From Mycobacterium florentinum (GTDB taxonomy: Bacteria; Actinomycetota; Actinomycetes; Mycobacteriales; Mycobacteriaceae), in contig NZ_AP022576.1 in the NCBI RefSeq assembly GCF_010730355.1, positions 3,906,001 to 3,970,000 on the forward strand: 64,000 bases of DNA. The letters run 5' to 3'. Both the position numbers and the translations under genes were made by a program. This document shows, piece after piece, positions 8,819 through 18,168 of this stretch (position 1 is its first letter; each line of letters begins with the position of its first letter). A model generated the notes under the pieces. That model worked only from the letters and a program-made list of their open reading frames with translations, did no database searches and was not told the DNA's origin.

Positions 8819-9580
8819 GTGGAGCGACTTGAAGGCAAGGTGACGATCGTCACCGGCGGTGTCCAGGGCATCGGCAAGGCGACGGCACTTCGATGCGGTG
8901 CCGAAGGGGCATACGTGGTGATTGCGGATCTGCAGGCTGATGAAACCACCGCCAAGGAGATTGTCGCCGCGGGCGGCGAAGCCATCCACGTGGAGATGGA
9001 CGTGCGCGAGCGCCGCGATTGGAAACGCTTGCTTGACGAAACGCAGAAGTCCTTCGGGCCGGTCGACCATCTCGCGAACGTGGCCGGCGTCGTCAACATG
9101 TTCAGCGCCGACAACGTCGTGGATCTCACCGACGAAGGTTGGGACTATGTCATCAATTCCGACTTGCGTGGTGTGTGGCTTGGCATGCAGGCCGTCATCC
9201 CCGGCATGATCAGCCGCGGCGGTGGCAGCATCGTGAACGTGGCATCGATGGCCGCCTTGAAGGGCCTCAACAACCTTGCCGCCTACTCTGCGGCAAAAGG
9301 CGGAGTTGTCAGTTTGACTCAACAAGTGGCAATGGAGTACGGCGCGAGGGGAATTCGCTGCAACTGCGTATGCCCCGGTACGATTGATACTCCGATTTTG
9401 GCGAATCTACCGACCAGCATGAGGCAGAAATATGCCGACGCACACATAATTCCTCGCCTCGGCAAGACCGAAGAAATAGCTGCCGCGGTCGCATTCTTTC
9501 TTTCCGACGACGGCGCGTTCTGCACCGGAGAGGTGCTGCCGGTAGACGGTGGCTGGAACACCAAGGGCAACGAAAGCTAG
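8819..9580 (+). CDS. Short-chain dehydrogenase/reductase
   Basis: A 253-residue classical SDR that oxidises or reduces an alcohol/ketone with NAD(P). It has the cofactor motif TGGVQGIG near the N-terminus, an aspartate in VIADLQ at the end of strand 2 (NAD preference, inferred), NVAGVV in place of NNAG, a serine in NVASMAALKG and the catalytic pair in YSAAK. The GTG at 8819 has GGAGG at 8809-8813; an upstream in-frame GTG at 8807 is also possible. It follows the thiolase-like gene by about 65 bases on the same strand. The substrate is not identifiable. Confidence 0.85.
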   Translation: MERLEGKVTIVTGGVQGIGKATALRCGAEGAYVVIADLQADETTAKEIVAAGGEAIHVEMDVRERRDWKRLLDETQKSFGPVDHLANVAGVVNMFSADNVVDLTDEGWDYVINSDLRGVWLGMQAVIPGMISRGGGSIVNVASMAALKGLNNLAAYSAAKGGVVSLTQQVAMEYGARGIRCNCVCPGTIDTPILANLPTSMRQKYADAHIIPRLGKTEEIAAAVAFFLSDDGAFCTGEVLPVDGGWNTKGNES

Positions 9581-9794
9581 CCCGCCGGCGATGGCCAAGA
9601 ACTGGACCATCTTTTCGCTGCCGCTACGCATCTGGCTGCGCCACAGCGGCGAGTCGTAGCTTCGTTTCATCTCTCGGCGTGCAGGCGCCGTCAGATACCT
9701 CAGCTCACCGTCACCAGCTCCGTGACGCCGGCGGGCTGATTACGCTCGACGAGCGATGGTTTCGTACCTGGTAGCTGTCACCGAAACCGCTTCT

Positions 9795-10852
9795 CTAGAA
9801 ATTCAAGTCGTCGTCGACCGGCTCGAAATTCGCCTCGACGTCGGACGCGGTGACCGCGGCCAGTGTCGGGGGCGACCACGTCGGGTTACGGTCCTTGTCG
9901 ATGAGTTGTGCGCGGATACCCTCCACGAAGTCGTGTGTGCGCAGCGCCGCGGATGACACCCGGTAGTCCTGGACCAGAACGTCTTCCAGCGCTTCAAGTC
10001 TGGCCGCCCGGCGTACAGCTTCCGATGTCACCGACAGTGCGATGGGGGAGCGGTTGGCGATCAACGTGGCGGCGTCGCTAGCCGGTCCCGTCCCTACTCC
10101 GTGGTGTTGCTGCAACCTGCCAACGATATCGCTGACTGTTTCGCCCGAATAGCACTCGTCGATCCAATCGCGTTGTGCCATAAGTTCACTGGCGGCGGTT
10201 CGATGGCATGTCGGGCGAGCGCGTTCGCCACGCCCTCGGCGATGATTGCGCGGGTGAACGCCCTGACATCTGTGTGTGGCACGTAGTGGTCGGCGAATCC
10301 CATTGCGATGGCGTCGGCTCCGGAAAACGGTCCTCCGGTCAGCGCGGCGTGCAATCCCAACGCGCCGGGTGCCCGCGATAGCGGAAACGCGGCACCAACG
10401 TCTGGGATGAAGCCAATGCCCACCTCAGGCATCGCTATCTTCGAGGCGTCAGTGACCACTCGGGTGTTCGCATGGGCACCCAGGCCGACGCCGCCGCCCA
10501 TCACGATGCCGTCCATCAACGCCACGTACGGCTTAGGGGAGTCGGCGATTCGGGCGTTGAGACGCTACTCGTCGCGCCAGAACTGCCGTGCCTCGACCCC
10601 GCCCTTGCGGGCGCTGTGGTAGATCGCGACCACATCGCCGCCGGCGCATAATCCGCGTTCGCCAGCGCCAGACAGCAAGACCGCACTCACGGCGTCATCG
10701 TCCTGCCAACGGTCCAGTGCGGCGCTTAGCTCGTCGACCATCTTCTGGGTCAGCGAGTTGAACGCCTTGGGTCGGTTGAGCGTGATCAACCCGACGGTTC
10801 CCTCGACGCGAGTCAGAACCGCGTCGTGTTCTTCGCTGATGTCCTCAGCCAC
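9795..10852 (-). pseudogene. echA9: Broken 3-hydroxyisobutyryl-CoA hydrolase (EchA9-like)
   Basis: Three open pieces on the minus strand together match one crotonase-family 3-hydroxyisobutyryl-CoA hydrolase of about 350 residues. The first (10852-10568, from GTG) carries ITLNRPKAFNSL and LCAGGDV, the second carries DGIVMGGGVGLG, and the third (9795-10181) carries the family-typical AQRDWIDECYSG. Piece one ends at an in-frame TAG at 10565-10567 where a tyrosine codon is expected (RDE-stop-RLNARIADSP). Pieces two and three lie in different frames, with the shift near 10185-10205. With a nonsense codon and a frameshift, valine catabolism through this copy should be lost unless a second copy exists. 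Confidence 0.85.
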
Positions 10853-10955
10853 GCTTTAGCCTCCCGTTCGTCGGAATCGCCTCTACTCCACTGAATTTCA
10901 TGTCTACGGCCGCGTCAGACTTCCGCCGGAGCGGCGAGACGTACGCGCGACGTCG

Positions 10956-11645
10956 CTATTGAGCCGGCGTGGCCGGTGGCGGGTAGACACCTCGCAGAAT
11001 CCAGGGGAGCCAATTGAGGCCGAATTCAAGTTCGTCGCTGGCGTCGTAGTCAGGGCTGGGGTCCAGGGGGACGTTCTCTTGTGCGGCCGCGATGGGTGCG
11101 GGCCCTGTTGGTGCTGCTTTTGGTGCCGTCGGATGGGGTTGGCTGGGTTGGCCGTAGACGGCTACTACGACGGTGCGGCTCGGGCTGTTTTCCGACCACA
11201 CGCCCATTTGGGAGTTGGCGCAATCGGACATGATCGCGTAGTCGGCGGGATTGCTGAACCACTGGTTGATCAATTCGATGCCGCTGATTGCCATAGCGGG
11301 GTTGATGGCCACCGTCTCGGCGACCTGACCTTTGTAGCCGGCGGCATTGGCGCGGTCTTGTGGGGTGGATCCGTCCGAACCAACGTCGCCGCCGAGGTTT
11401 TGGTTGTGCAGGACGTCGAGGGTATGCCGTTGGGCGGCAAGTTGTAGCTGAGGGTTGATTCTGACATCGTTGGTGCAGCCGGCCTGGTGCTGGACTGTAA
11501 ACACATTGGCGACGACGCCGTTGTTGAGTCGTTGGTTGTTGGGTATGAGGGTGTTGTTGTCGCCATCGGCATGTGCGGTGGGCGTGCCGAGTAGGGCGCC
11601 GGCGGCGACTACCACGACAGGCAGCGTGAGCCGTTGATGCTGCAT
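10956..11645 (-). CDS. Secreted CAP-domain (SCP-like) protein
   Basis: A 229-residue protein. The ATG at 11645 is preceded by GGAAAGGAAA and opens a signal peptide ending near GTPTAHA. The mature part has a CAP/SCP fold pattern: NNQRLNNGV, HTLDVLHNQN, a GYKGQVAETVA segment and an SDCANSQMGVWSE-type segment that in the family forms the last strands. The C-terminal 60 residues are rich in proline and alanine. It lies about 200 bases downstream of mceF on the same strand and may be read with the mce operon. CAP proteins bind lipids or sterols in several systems; the ligand here is unknown. Confidence 0.8.
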   Translation of the reverse strand: MQHQRLTLPVVVVAAGALLGTPTAHADGDNNTLIPNNQRLNNGVVANVFTVQHQAGCTNDVRINPQLQLAAQRHTLDVLHNQNLGGDVGSDGSTPQDRANAAGYKGQVAETVAINPAMAISGIELINQWFSNPADYAIMSDCANSQMGVWSENSPSRTVVVAVYGQPSQPHPTAPKAAPTGPAPIAAAQENVPLDPSPDYDASDELEFGLNWLPWILRGVYPPPATPAQ

Positions 11646-11849
11646 GGCGTTTTCCTTTCCGTCAACCGCCAGCATCGGCTGGTGGCCGGTAGGGGGCTAT
11701 TCCGTTGCACAACTGCGAGATTGGGGCGTCACCCAGCACGGTGAAACTGCGGCGTCGTGGTGGTCAGACAGGCTCGAATTGCGAACTAGCGATCACCGAC
11801 CTCTCGTCCTCCATGTGTTGAAACTCATTGGGGTTGTGCATCATTGCGG

Positions 11850-13289
11850 TCACGAACCCGGCGGGAGCATCATGTTTTGCCATGTCTTGGGGCCGGTATG
11901 ACCCAAGTCGGATTGGGTGTAGACCTTCCCGTCAGGTCCGGTGTAGGTGCCGGTGGTCGGGTCATAGTGGGTGGCCGCGATCGGTGGTGGAGGGGATGGC
12001 GCTTGTGGGGGCGAGCCGGGCGGCAGCTGTGGGACGCCTTGCCCGGACAGGGTGGCGTTGGGATCGCCTTTCCAGTTGAAGCCGTCGTTGAGGGGCACAT
12101 ACTGCTCGTCGCTTTCGCACATCTTCACAGTGGGTGCGCGCTTCCCGGGCACGGTCTCGCAGGGGATGTTGCGTGCGCCACGCACATTCAGTGGTGAATC
12201 TTGGGGGACCCTGCAGTACAAGTCGCCCGGTGGGCGCTGCGGATAATCGACGAAAGTAGCGCTGCGCTGCTGCTGGGCAGGCAGAAACCCGGTCGTGCAG
12301 GCCGGGGGCAAGTTGATGTTGAGGTTGAAACTCAAGTAGGCGCCCCGGTAGGGCTGTTTGGTGTTGGCGTTGGCCACCAGGGTTGCGCCCATGATCGAGA
12401 TACCTTGGGGCACAAGCACCAACAGCTGTTCGAGGTCATTGCGGTAGGCCAGTGCGACCTGGCCGACGCTAACGAGGTTAGCCATCAGGATGGGCAGCGT
12501 CGGTTGCAGGCGCTCGATAAGTTGGCGTGCCTCGGCCGCCGCTGGGCCGCTTTTGGTGATGCTGCCGGCGACGGCTTGGTCGTGGGTTTGCAATTCGGTG
12601 GTCACCGTGGCCAGATGCGACGCCCAGCCCTGAATGGCAGCGGAGGTATTGGTCTGCGATTCGGCCACTGGCCGCCATTGGTCGATCAGGGCGATCAGCG
12701 GGTCGAGGTTGTTGCGGGCCTCGATCGACAGGTCGGACGAGCCCTTGACGAGGCGGGACAGTTCAGGTCCCAAACCACCCACGGCCGTGTAGGACTCGTC
12801 GATGACGGTCTTGAGGTTGTCGTGCGGGATGGCCCGCAATGCGGTGTTCGCGGCGGAGAGCAGGGAGTTGATGTCGGGCGGTACGGACGTCGCCGCCAGC
12901 GGAATGGTGTCGCCGTCTTTGAGTGGCGGCGAGGTGGCGTTACGGGGGAGCAACTCGACGTATTGTTCGCCGATCGCTGATTGGCTATGTACCTCGGCCC
13001 TGAGATCCCGGGGGATGTCGATGCCGGATTTCAGCGAAAGCACGGCTTCCACTCCGGTGTCGGTCAGCCGAACCGATTGCACCCGACCCACTTCGGTACC
13101 ACGGTAGGTGACGTTGCTGGTGTCGTAGAGACCGCCGGTTTTCGGCAGTTGCATCTTCACCGTGTAGCGCCCGACGCCGAAGAACATGGCCGGCAGTTTC
13201 ATAAAGTGCAGCGACATGATCGCCACCGCCACGACGGCGACCGCGGTGAAGATGGCCAGCTGGATCCTGATCTGTTTGCTGAGATACAT
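11850..13289 (-). CDS. mceF: MceF, mammalian-cell-entry family protein
   Basis: A 479-residue last subunit of the Mce lipid-import complex. It has one N-terminal membrane anchor (about residues 8-28), an MCE domain (about 40-125) containing GGLYDTSNVTYRGTEVGRV, a long helical region and a proline-rich tail with DPTTGTYTGPDGKVY, typical of MceF. The ATG directly follows the mceE stop at 13290. MCE proteins assemble as hexamers bridging the envelope, and MceF closes the operon order. An operator shared with the nearby catabolic genes lies upstream of the operon at 21746. Confidence 0.93.
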   Translation of the reverse strand: MYLSKQIRIQLAIFTAVAVVAVAIMSLHFMKLPAMFFGVGRYTVKMQLPKTGGLYDTSNVTYRGTEVGRVQSVRLTDTGVEAVLSLKSGIDIPRDLRAEVHSQSAIGEQYVELLPRNATSPPLKDGDTIPLAATSVPPDINSLLSAANTALRAIPHDNLKTVIDESYTAVGGLGPELSRLVKGSSDLSIEARNNLDPLIALIDQWRPVAESQTNTSAAIQGWASHLATVTTELQTHDQAVAGSITKSGPAAAEARQLIERLQPTLPILMANLVSVGQVALAYRNDLEQLLVLVPQGISIMGATLVANANTKQPYRGAYLSFNLNINLPPACTTGFLPAQQQRSATFVDYPQRPPGDLYCRVPQDSPLNVRGARNIPCETVPGKRAPTVKMCESDEQYVPLNDGFNWKGDPNATLSGQGVPQLPPGSPPQAPSPPPPIAATHYDPTTGTYTGPDGKVYTQSDLGHTGPKTWQNMMLPPGS

Positions 13290-14447
13290 CTAGGGTCCTT
13301 GGTCCTGGCGGTAGGGAATTACCAGCGGATTGCCCGGCGTACCGCGGAAGCCCGCCGTGCATGGGCTGGGGAATTGACCGATGGTGCGGCCCCACTGCAA
13401 TTCCAGCTGCGTCAAATGGCACTCCCAGCGGGTGCCGGTGAACATGCCTTGGTCGATGCGGCTCAGCGTGAGGTCGACTATCGCGGTCATGTTGGCGTAG
13501 TCGCCGCGCATCCATTTCTCGATCTCTTCATTCGGAAACGGGAAGGTGGAAATCAAGCTCAGCGACCGTGTCAGGCTCGGGCCGGCATTAGCCAGCGACT
13601 CCAACACCGGCCCGACTTCGTGCAACTCTTTGACCAGATTCTCTTTGGTCTTGTTGACCGTGTCCGTGGTCAGTGCGCTGAATTTGCTCAGCGCATCAGC
13701 CGCGTCGACAAGGTTTTGCCGCTCGTTGTTGAGCACCCCGAGCGCGTCGGGGATGGTCGCAAGGGCCCGGTCCAGCACGGGTTTGTCTGCGGCGAACTTT
13801 GCGACCAGCCGGTTGAGACTTTCGGTGGCCGCGATGATGACACCGCTTTGCTCGTTGAGATTCGTACTGAATTTGTCGAGTTGCCCGATCAGGCTTCGCA
13901 GATCTCGGCCGCGGCCCCGTAAGGCTGTACTGAACGCCTCAGTGATGTCCTGGATATGGCCCAGGCCGCCCCCGTTGATCACCAACGACAGCGCCGCCAA
14001 CGTCTGTTCGGTGCTCGGGTAAGCCCCAGCATGGGACAGCGGGATCAGTGAACCGTTAGCCAGCTTGCCCTGCGGTGCAGCGTCTTTCGGCGCTGCCAGC
14101 TCGATGTGCAACGAACCGAGCAGGCTAGTCGTGCCGATCTCGGCGGTGGTGTTGGCCGGCAGGCTCACGTCTCCGTTGAGGCGCATCGTTACCAGCGCAT
14201 GCCAACCCTGGCGCTCAATTTTGGTCACGTGACCGACCGTGACGTCAGCTAGCCGCACCCGAGAATTCGGCTGGATGTTATTGACGTCGGGCATCTGGGC
14301 TTGGATCACAAAGGAGCCCGGCCCATTGCCTTGCGTGCCCGGCAACGGCAGGGAATTCAGCCCGTGCCAGCCGCAGCCGGAAACCGCGGTCACGACAACC
14401 GTCACCGCAAGGGCGGTACGCGCTCTGCGCCAGCAGTTAACTGTCAT
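13290..14447 (-). CDS. mceE: MceE, Mce-family lipoprotein
   Basis: A 385-residue Mce subunit of the Lpr-type. The N-terminus has a hydrophobic segment followed by lipobox VSGC, predicting lipid anchoring. The MCE domain follows (PDVNNIQPNSRVRLADV), then helical repeats. The ATG at 14447 overlaps the mceD stop (TGATG) and has GGAGG six bases upstream; TTG at 14450 is an alternative start. The lipoprotein subunit always occupies the E position in mycobacterial mce operons, which fits here. Confidence 0.93.
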   Translation of the reverse strand: MTVNCWRRARTALAVTVVVTAVSGCGWHGLNSLPLPGTQGNGPGSFVIQAQMPDVNNIQPNSRVRLADVTVGHVTKIERQGWHALVTMRLNGDVSLPANTTAEIGTTSLLGSLHIELAAPKDAAPQGKLANGSLIPLSHAGAYPSTEQTLAALSLVINGGGLGHIQDITEAFSTALRGRGRDLRSLIGQLDKFSTNLNEQSGVIIAATESLNRLVAKFAADKPVLDRALATIPDALGVLNNERQNLVDAADALSKFSALTTDTVNKTKENLVKELHEVGPVLESLANAGPSLTRSLSLISTFPFPNEEIEKWMRGDYANMTAIVDLTLSRIDQGMFTGTRWECHLTQLELQWGRTIGQFPSPCTAGFRGTPGNPLVIPYRQDQGP

Positions 14448-15772
14448 CAACTACCTCCGGGGGGCAGCATCAAGCCGGTCAGGCCGGCGGTCGGGTCGGT
14501 TTGCACGGGGGCGCCGCCTGGCTCGGATGTCGCCGGGGGGCCAGCCGTTGTGGGCGGGGGTGCCCCCGGCGCCGGCGCCGCAGCGGAGGCGGGTGGGACG
14601 TAATCGGGCCGCATCCAAGCTTCGCTGTAGGTCACCTCATTGGGCCTGGCCTGCGCTCCCACCAGTAGGTTCTCGCCGATCGGCGGGTAGTTGATCTGCC
14701 GGTTCTTGAAGATCGGCGCCATGTACTGCACGCATAGTTTCGCTGCCTGCTCACCGCCCAATCGGGAAGCCGCCTGCACCGCTCCGCACAGGAAGTTGAT
14801 CGGGTTGGCCATGTTGTTGACCGCCAGCGCGCCGGTCAGCGACCCATTGGACGCTTCGTAGATGTTGTTGAAGTTGACCAAAGTCGTCGGGGCGATGTGC
14901 AGCGTCTGCTTGATGTCGTCGAGGCTGGCGACCAGCGCGTTGCTGATCGACGCTAGTTTGTCCGACGTGGTGCCCAGCGCCTCCCGATTGTCGGCGATGA
15001 AGCTCTGCACGTCGGCCACGACCGCATTGATGTCTTCGGCCGCCTGACCGACCTTGGTGGGGTCGTCGGCCAGCAGGGAGGACACCGAGGCCATGTTGTG
15101 GTTGAGCTGTTCGAGCAGGTCGGCGCTGTCGTGCAGCGCCGTGACCAGCGTGGACAGATTTTTCATCGTGCTGAAGATGTCTTTGCTGTGATCCCCGAGC
15201 GCCGATACTGTCTGCGACAGTTTGATGATGGAGTCGCGGACAGTGGCACCCTGCCCGCGCAGATTGTCGGCGGCGGTGTTGATCAGAGCGCCCAACGTGC
15301 TCACCCCACCAGGCTGGGCGGGCTTGAGTAGCTCGGTCAGCCGCTGCAGCTGCGACCGCAGGTCATCCCACTCGACCGGCACCGCGGTCCGGTCGAGGGG
15401 TATGACCGCGCCGGTGGCCATGGTGGGGCCGCCACCGTATGGCGGGGTCAGCTGGATCGCTCGCCCGGTGACCAGTTGTGGAGACAAGATGGCGGCTTTC
15501 GCATCGGCGGGGACTTTGTATTTGCCGTCGATCCAGAAGGAGACCTTGGCGCGCTGTGGTTCGGGCTCGATCTTGTCGATCTTGCCCACCGGTACGCCCC
15601 GGATGCGCACGTCATCGCCCGGAAATACCCCGGTGGTGTTGTCGAAGTAGGCGACCACCTTGATTCGCGCGGACGTGTCGGGGGCCCGCATCGCCATCAG
15701 AGCCCCGCCGGCGAGGACCAAGGCCAACGTCGTCGCCAAGATAGGGCGGGCCCGCCGCAGTCTGGCCGTCAT
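14447..15772 (-). CDS. mceD: MceD, mammalian-cell-entry family protein
   Basis: A 441-residue Mce subunit. An N-terminal membrane anchor is followed by an MCE domain with FDNTTGVFPGDDVRIRGVPV, a long helical stretch with repeated heptad-like spacing, and a tail rich in proline and alanine. Its start overlaps the mceC stop by four bases and its stop overlaps mceE, so the operon is translationally coupled. It contributes to the periplasmic lipid-transfer tube. Confidence 0.93.
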   Translation of the reverse strand: MTARLRRARPILATTLALVLAGGALMAMRAPDTSARIKVVAYFDNTTGVFPGDDVRIRGVPVGKIDKIEPEPQRAKVSFWIDGKYKVPADAKAAILSPQLVTGRAIQLTPPYGGGPTMATGAVIPLDRTAVPVEWDDLRSQLQRLTELLKPAQPGGVSTLGALINTAADNLRGQGATVRDSIIKLSQTVSALGDHSKDIFSTMKNLSTLVTALHDSADLLEQLNHNMASVSSLLADDPTKVGQAAEDINAVVADVQSFIADNREALGTTSDKLASISNALVASLDDIKQTLHIAPTTLVNFNNIYEASNGSLTGALAVNNMANPINFLCGAVQAASRLGGEQAAKLCVQYMAPIFKNRQINYPPIGENLLVGAQARPNEVTYSEAWMRPDYVPPASAAAPAPGAPPPTTAGPPATSEPGGAPVQTDPTAGLTGLMLPPGGS

Positions 15773-17109
15773 GGGTGACCCGCCGGCTGCTGGCTGGGCG
15801 CTACCTCACCAGGGGCCGGCACATAGACCGGTGACGGTGTGGGTTCCGGGGTCGACGCCAGCCCCGGCGGGGCCAGCGCGGGCGGGCCGGGCGGGGGACC
15901 GCCCGGCGGTGGGGCTGGCGGCGGCTGCCGGTAGGGGTAGCAACCCGGCCCGGGCAACGGGCACGGGTGGTCACCCGGGTTGCCGGTGATCGCGTCGGGA
16001 ATGTTGAGCCTGGGCTCCCCGCCCTGCCCGGTCCGTGGGTAGGGCGGCGGCAACGGCGGGGTCCCGGGCTGCCCGGTTTGCGGATCATTTAGCTGTGAGG
16101 GGAGCAAGGTGGCCGGGTCCAGTCCTAGGTCGGAGAACGCGGCACTGACGAACGGCTGGACGAACTGACCGGGCAGCAAGTTCACCACGTAGGCCTTGAA
16201 AAACGGGCCCGAGCCCACTGATTCACCCAGCGACATGGCGTAGGCGTTGAGCATCTTGATGGATTGCTGCACGCGTTCCTTGCGAGTGTCCACGATCGCC
16301 AACACCCCGTTGAGCTTGTCTAGCGCCGGGCGCAACTGCTGGCGGTTTTCGGCGATGAATCCCTTCAATTGCTGCGACACCGCGGAGATATTGGTCCAGA
16401 TTTGGTCCAGGGCAGCGCTTTGCGTGCGCAGTTGGGCCAGCAACGCGTTGGTGTCCTTGACCAGACTCACAACCTCGTCGGTGCGATTGGCCAGCACGGC
16501 GGTGGCCTTTGCGGCGTTCTCGAGCAGACTGCGTAGTTGGGTGTCGCGGGTGTCGAGGACTTGGGCGAACCGGGCCACTCCCTGCACGGCGTTCTTCAGA
16601 TCGGTTGGGGTGTCGGCGAAGGTTTGCGCAAGGGTAGCCAGTGAGTCGGACAGTTGGTCGGTATTGAGACCGCTGATGGTAGTGGCCAAGTCGCCCAGGG
16701 CATCTGGCAGCTGGTAGGGAGACACCGTGCGGTCAAGGGGGATGGCACGGTCAAGGGTGCCGGCACCGCGCGGTGTCACGTCGAGGATCTTGCTGCCCAG
16801 CAAGCTCTTGGTTTTGATCGCGGCTTCGGTGCGCTCGCCCAAGTGGACCGTCTTGTCGATCTTGAAGGTGACCAGCACGCCGGGCCCCTCAAGATCGACG
16901 CCGGATACCTTTCCGACCTGGTAGCCAGACACCTCAACCCCGGCGCCGCTGAACAGCCCGCCGGCGTCGGCGAAATAGGCCGAATACGTTGTGCCCTCGT
17001 TGAAAAAGGGAAGCTTCTGGTACTGCAACGCTGCCATCGCCACCGTGGCCACCGCCATGAGGCCAAGCGCGCCGATGACCAGCGGGCTGCGTTCAGAAAA
17101 CGATTTCAT
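15769..17109 (-). CDS. mceC: MceC, mammalian-cell-entry family protein
   Basis: A 446-residue Mce subunit. I chose the ATG at 17109 because it overlaps the mceB stop (ATGA); a longer frame to 17199 would run back into mceB. It has an N-terminal anchor, an MCE domain with ADAGGLFSGAGVEVSGYQVG, a helical core and an unusually proline-rich C-terminal tail of about 100 residues (PPPAPPPGGPPPG). Long proline tails are common in MceC and MceD and probably span the periplasm or cell wall. Confidence 0.92.
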   Translation of the reverse strand: MKSFSERSPLVIGALGLMAVATVAMAALQYQKLPFFNEGTTYSAYFADAGGLFSGAGVEVSGYQVGKVSGVDLEGPGVLVTFKIDKTVHLGERTEAAIKTKSLLGSKILDVTPRGAGTLDRAIPLDRTVSPYQLPDALGDLATTISGLNTDQLSDSLATLAQTFADTPTDLKNAVQGVARFAQVLDTRDTQLRSLLENAAKATAVLANRTDEVVSLVKDTNALLAQLRTQSAALDQIWTNISAVSQQLKGFIAENRQQLRPALDKLNGVLAIVDTRKERVQQSIKMLNAYAMSLGESVGSGPFFKAYVVNLLPGQFVQPFVSAAFSDLGLDPATLLPSQLNDPQTGQPGTPPLPPPYPRTGQGGEPRLNIPDAITGNPGDHPCPLPGPGCYPYRQPPPAPPPGGPPPGPPALAPPGLASTPEPTPSPVYVPAPGEVAPSQQPAGHP

Positions 17110-18134
17110 TTCGGCGTGCACCGCCCCGTGCTTTGACCGGCCAGCTTGACGTAGACCGGTTGCCCACCCTTGCCGTTCACCTTGAGAACGAGGTTGCACA
17201 GATAGAACGTGAAGAAGTCGCCGTAGATCGCCTGCCGGTTCAGCGCCTGATATTTATCGGGCAGTGAGTTGAGCAGATTGTCGAGATAGTCGTGGTCGGC
17301 CACCGCGATGCCCGCGACACGATCAGTCTGTTGAACCACGTGCTGGAACGGCGCCCGGGCGTGCGATAGCAGATCGGCGACCGAGCCGGCGGCAGCGTTG
17401 GTGTAGGCCACCGCGTTGGAAATGTCGGTTTTGCGAGCGGCGAGTCCGTGGATGAGTTGCGACAGCGAGGTCACCGCCTTGTCCAACTTGTCGCTCTGGC
17501 CGCCCAGCGAGCCCAGCACCACGGTGAGGTTGTCGATGACTTGACCAACCAGCACGTCGCGGTCGGCCAACGTGTTGGTCACTGCGGCGGCCTGATCCAG
17601 AAATGATCCGATCGCGGGGCCCTGGCCTTGGAATGCCTGCAGCAACTGCGCGGTCAGCTCGTTGACCTGCTCGGGGTTCAGCGCCCGAAACAGCGGTCGG
17701 AAGCCACCGACGAGCGCGTCGAGATCCAGCGCGGGCTTGGTGCGGGCCAACGGAATTGACTGACCGGGATGAAGAATCGTCGGTGGCCCCGCGCCCTCTT
17801 CCAGGGCTAGGTAGCGGCCGCCGAACAAGTTGTCGTAGCGGATCGCGGCCTGGCTTGCCTCGGTAAGGACGACCGAATTATCGGTGGAGAACTCGACTCG
17901 CACGGTTGCGTCCGGATTGACGGAAATACCCTCGACCTTGCCGACTTCCACCCCTGCGATGCGCACTAGGTTGCCCTTTTTGAGACCCGACACATTACTG
18001 AATTCGGCGTTGTAGGTCGTGCCAGAGCCGAACCGGAACTGCGCAAAAATCGTCAGCAACAAGAACGCGCCGAACGCGCACACCGTCAAGAAAACGCCAA
18101 GGCGCCACACGACGGCTCTTAGCTCACTACGCAC
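17106..18134 (-). CDS. mceB: MceB, mammalian-cell-entry family protein
   Basis: A 342-residue Mce subunit without a long tail, as usual for MceB. The GTG at 18134 has GGAGAG upstream and starts VRSELRAVVWRLG; the open frame extends to 18242 but that part overlaps mceA and is arginine-rich. It has an N-terminal anchor, an MCE domain with SNVSGLKKGNLVRIAGVEVG, and a conserved C-terminus with DFFTFYLCNLVL and two cysteines. Confidence 0.92.
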   Translation of the reverse strand: MRSELRAVVWRLGVFLTVCAFGAFLLLTIFAQFRFGSGTTYNAEFSNVSGLKKGNLVRIAGVEVGKVEGISVNPDATVRVEFSTDNSVVLTEASQAAIRYDNLFGGRYLALEEGAGPPTILHPGQSIPLARTKPALDLDALVGGFRPLFRALNPEQVNELTAQLLQAFQGQGPAIGSFLDQAAAVTNTLADRDVLVGQVIDNLTVVLGSLGGQSDKLDKAVTSLSQLIHGLAARKTDISNAVAYTNAAAGSVADLLSHARAPFQHVVQQTDRVAGIAVADHDYLDNLLNSLPDKYQALNRQAIYGDFFTFYLCNLVLKVNGKGGQPVYVKLAGQSTGRCTPK

Positions 18135-18168
18135 AGCGTCTCTCCTGCCTGGTGTAAATCGTTGGCGG

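Noticed and set aside
8732..9325. 197-codon minus-strand open frame over the SDR
   Set aside because: Antisense of a clear SDR; no family signs.
11666..11685. Stem-loop CCGCCAGC / GCTGGTGG
   Set aside because: No U-run and it lies only about 20 bases before the CAP gene start, so I did not call it a terminator.
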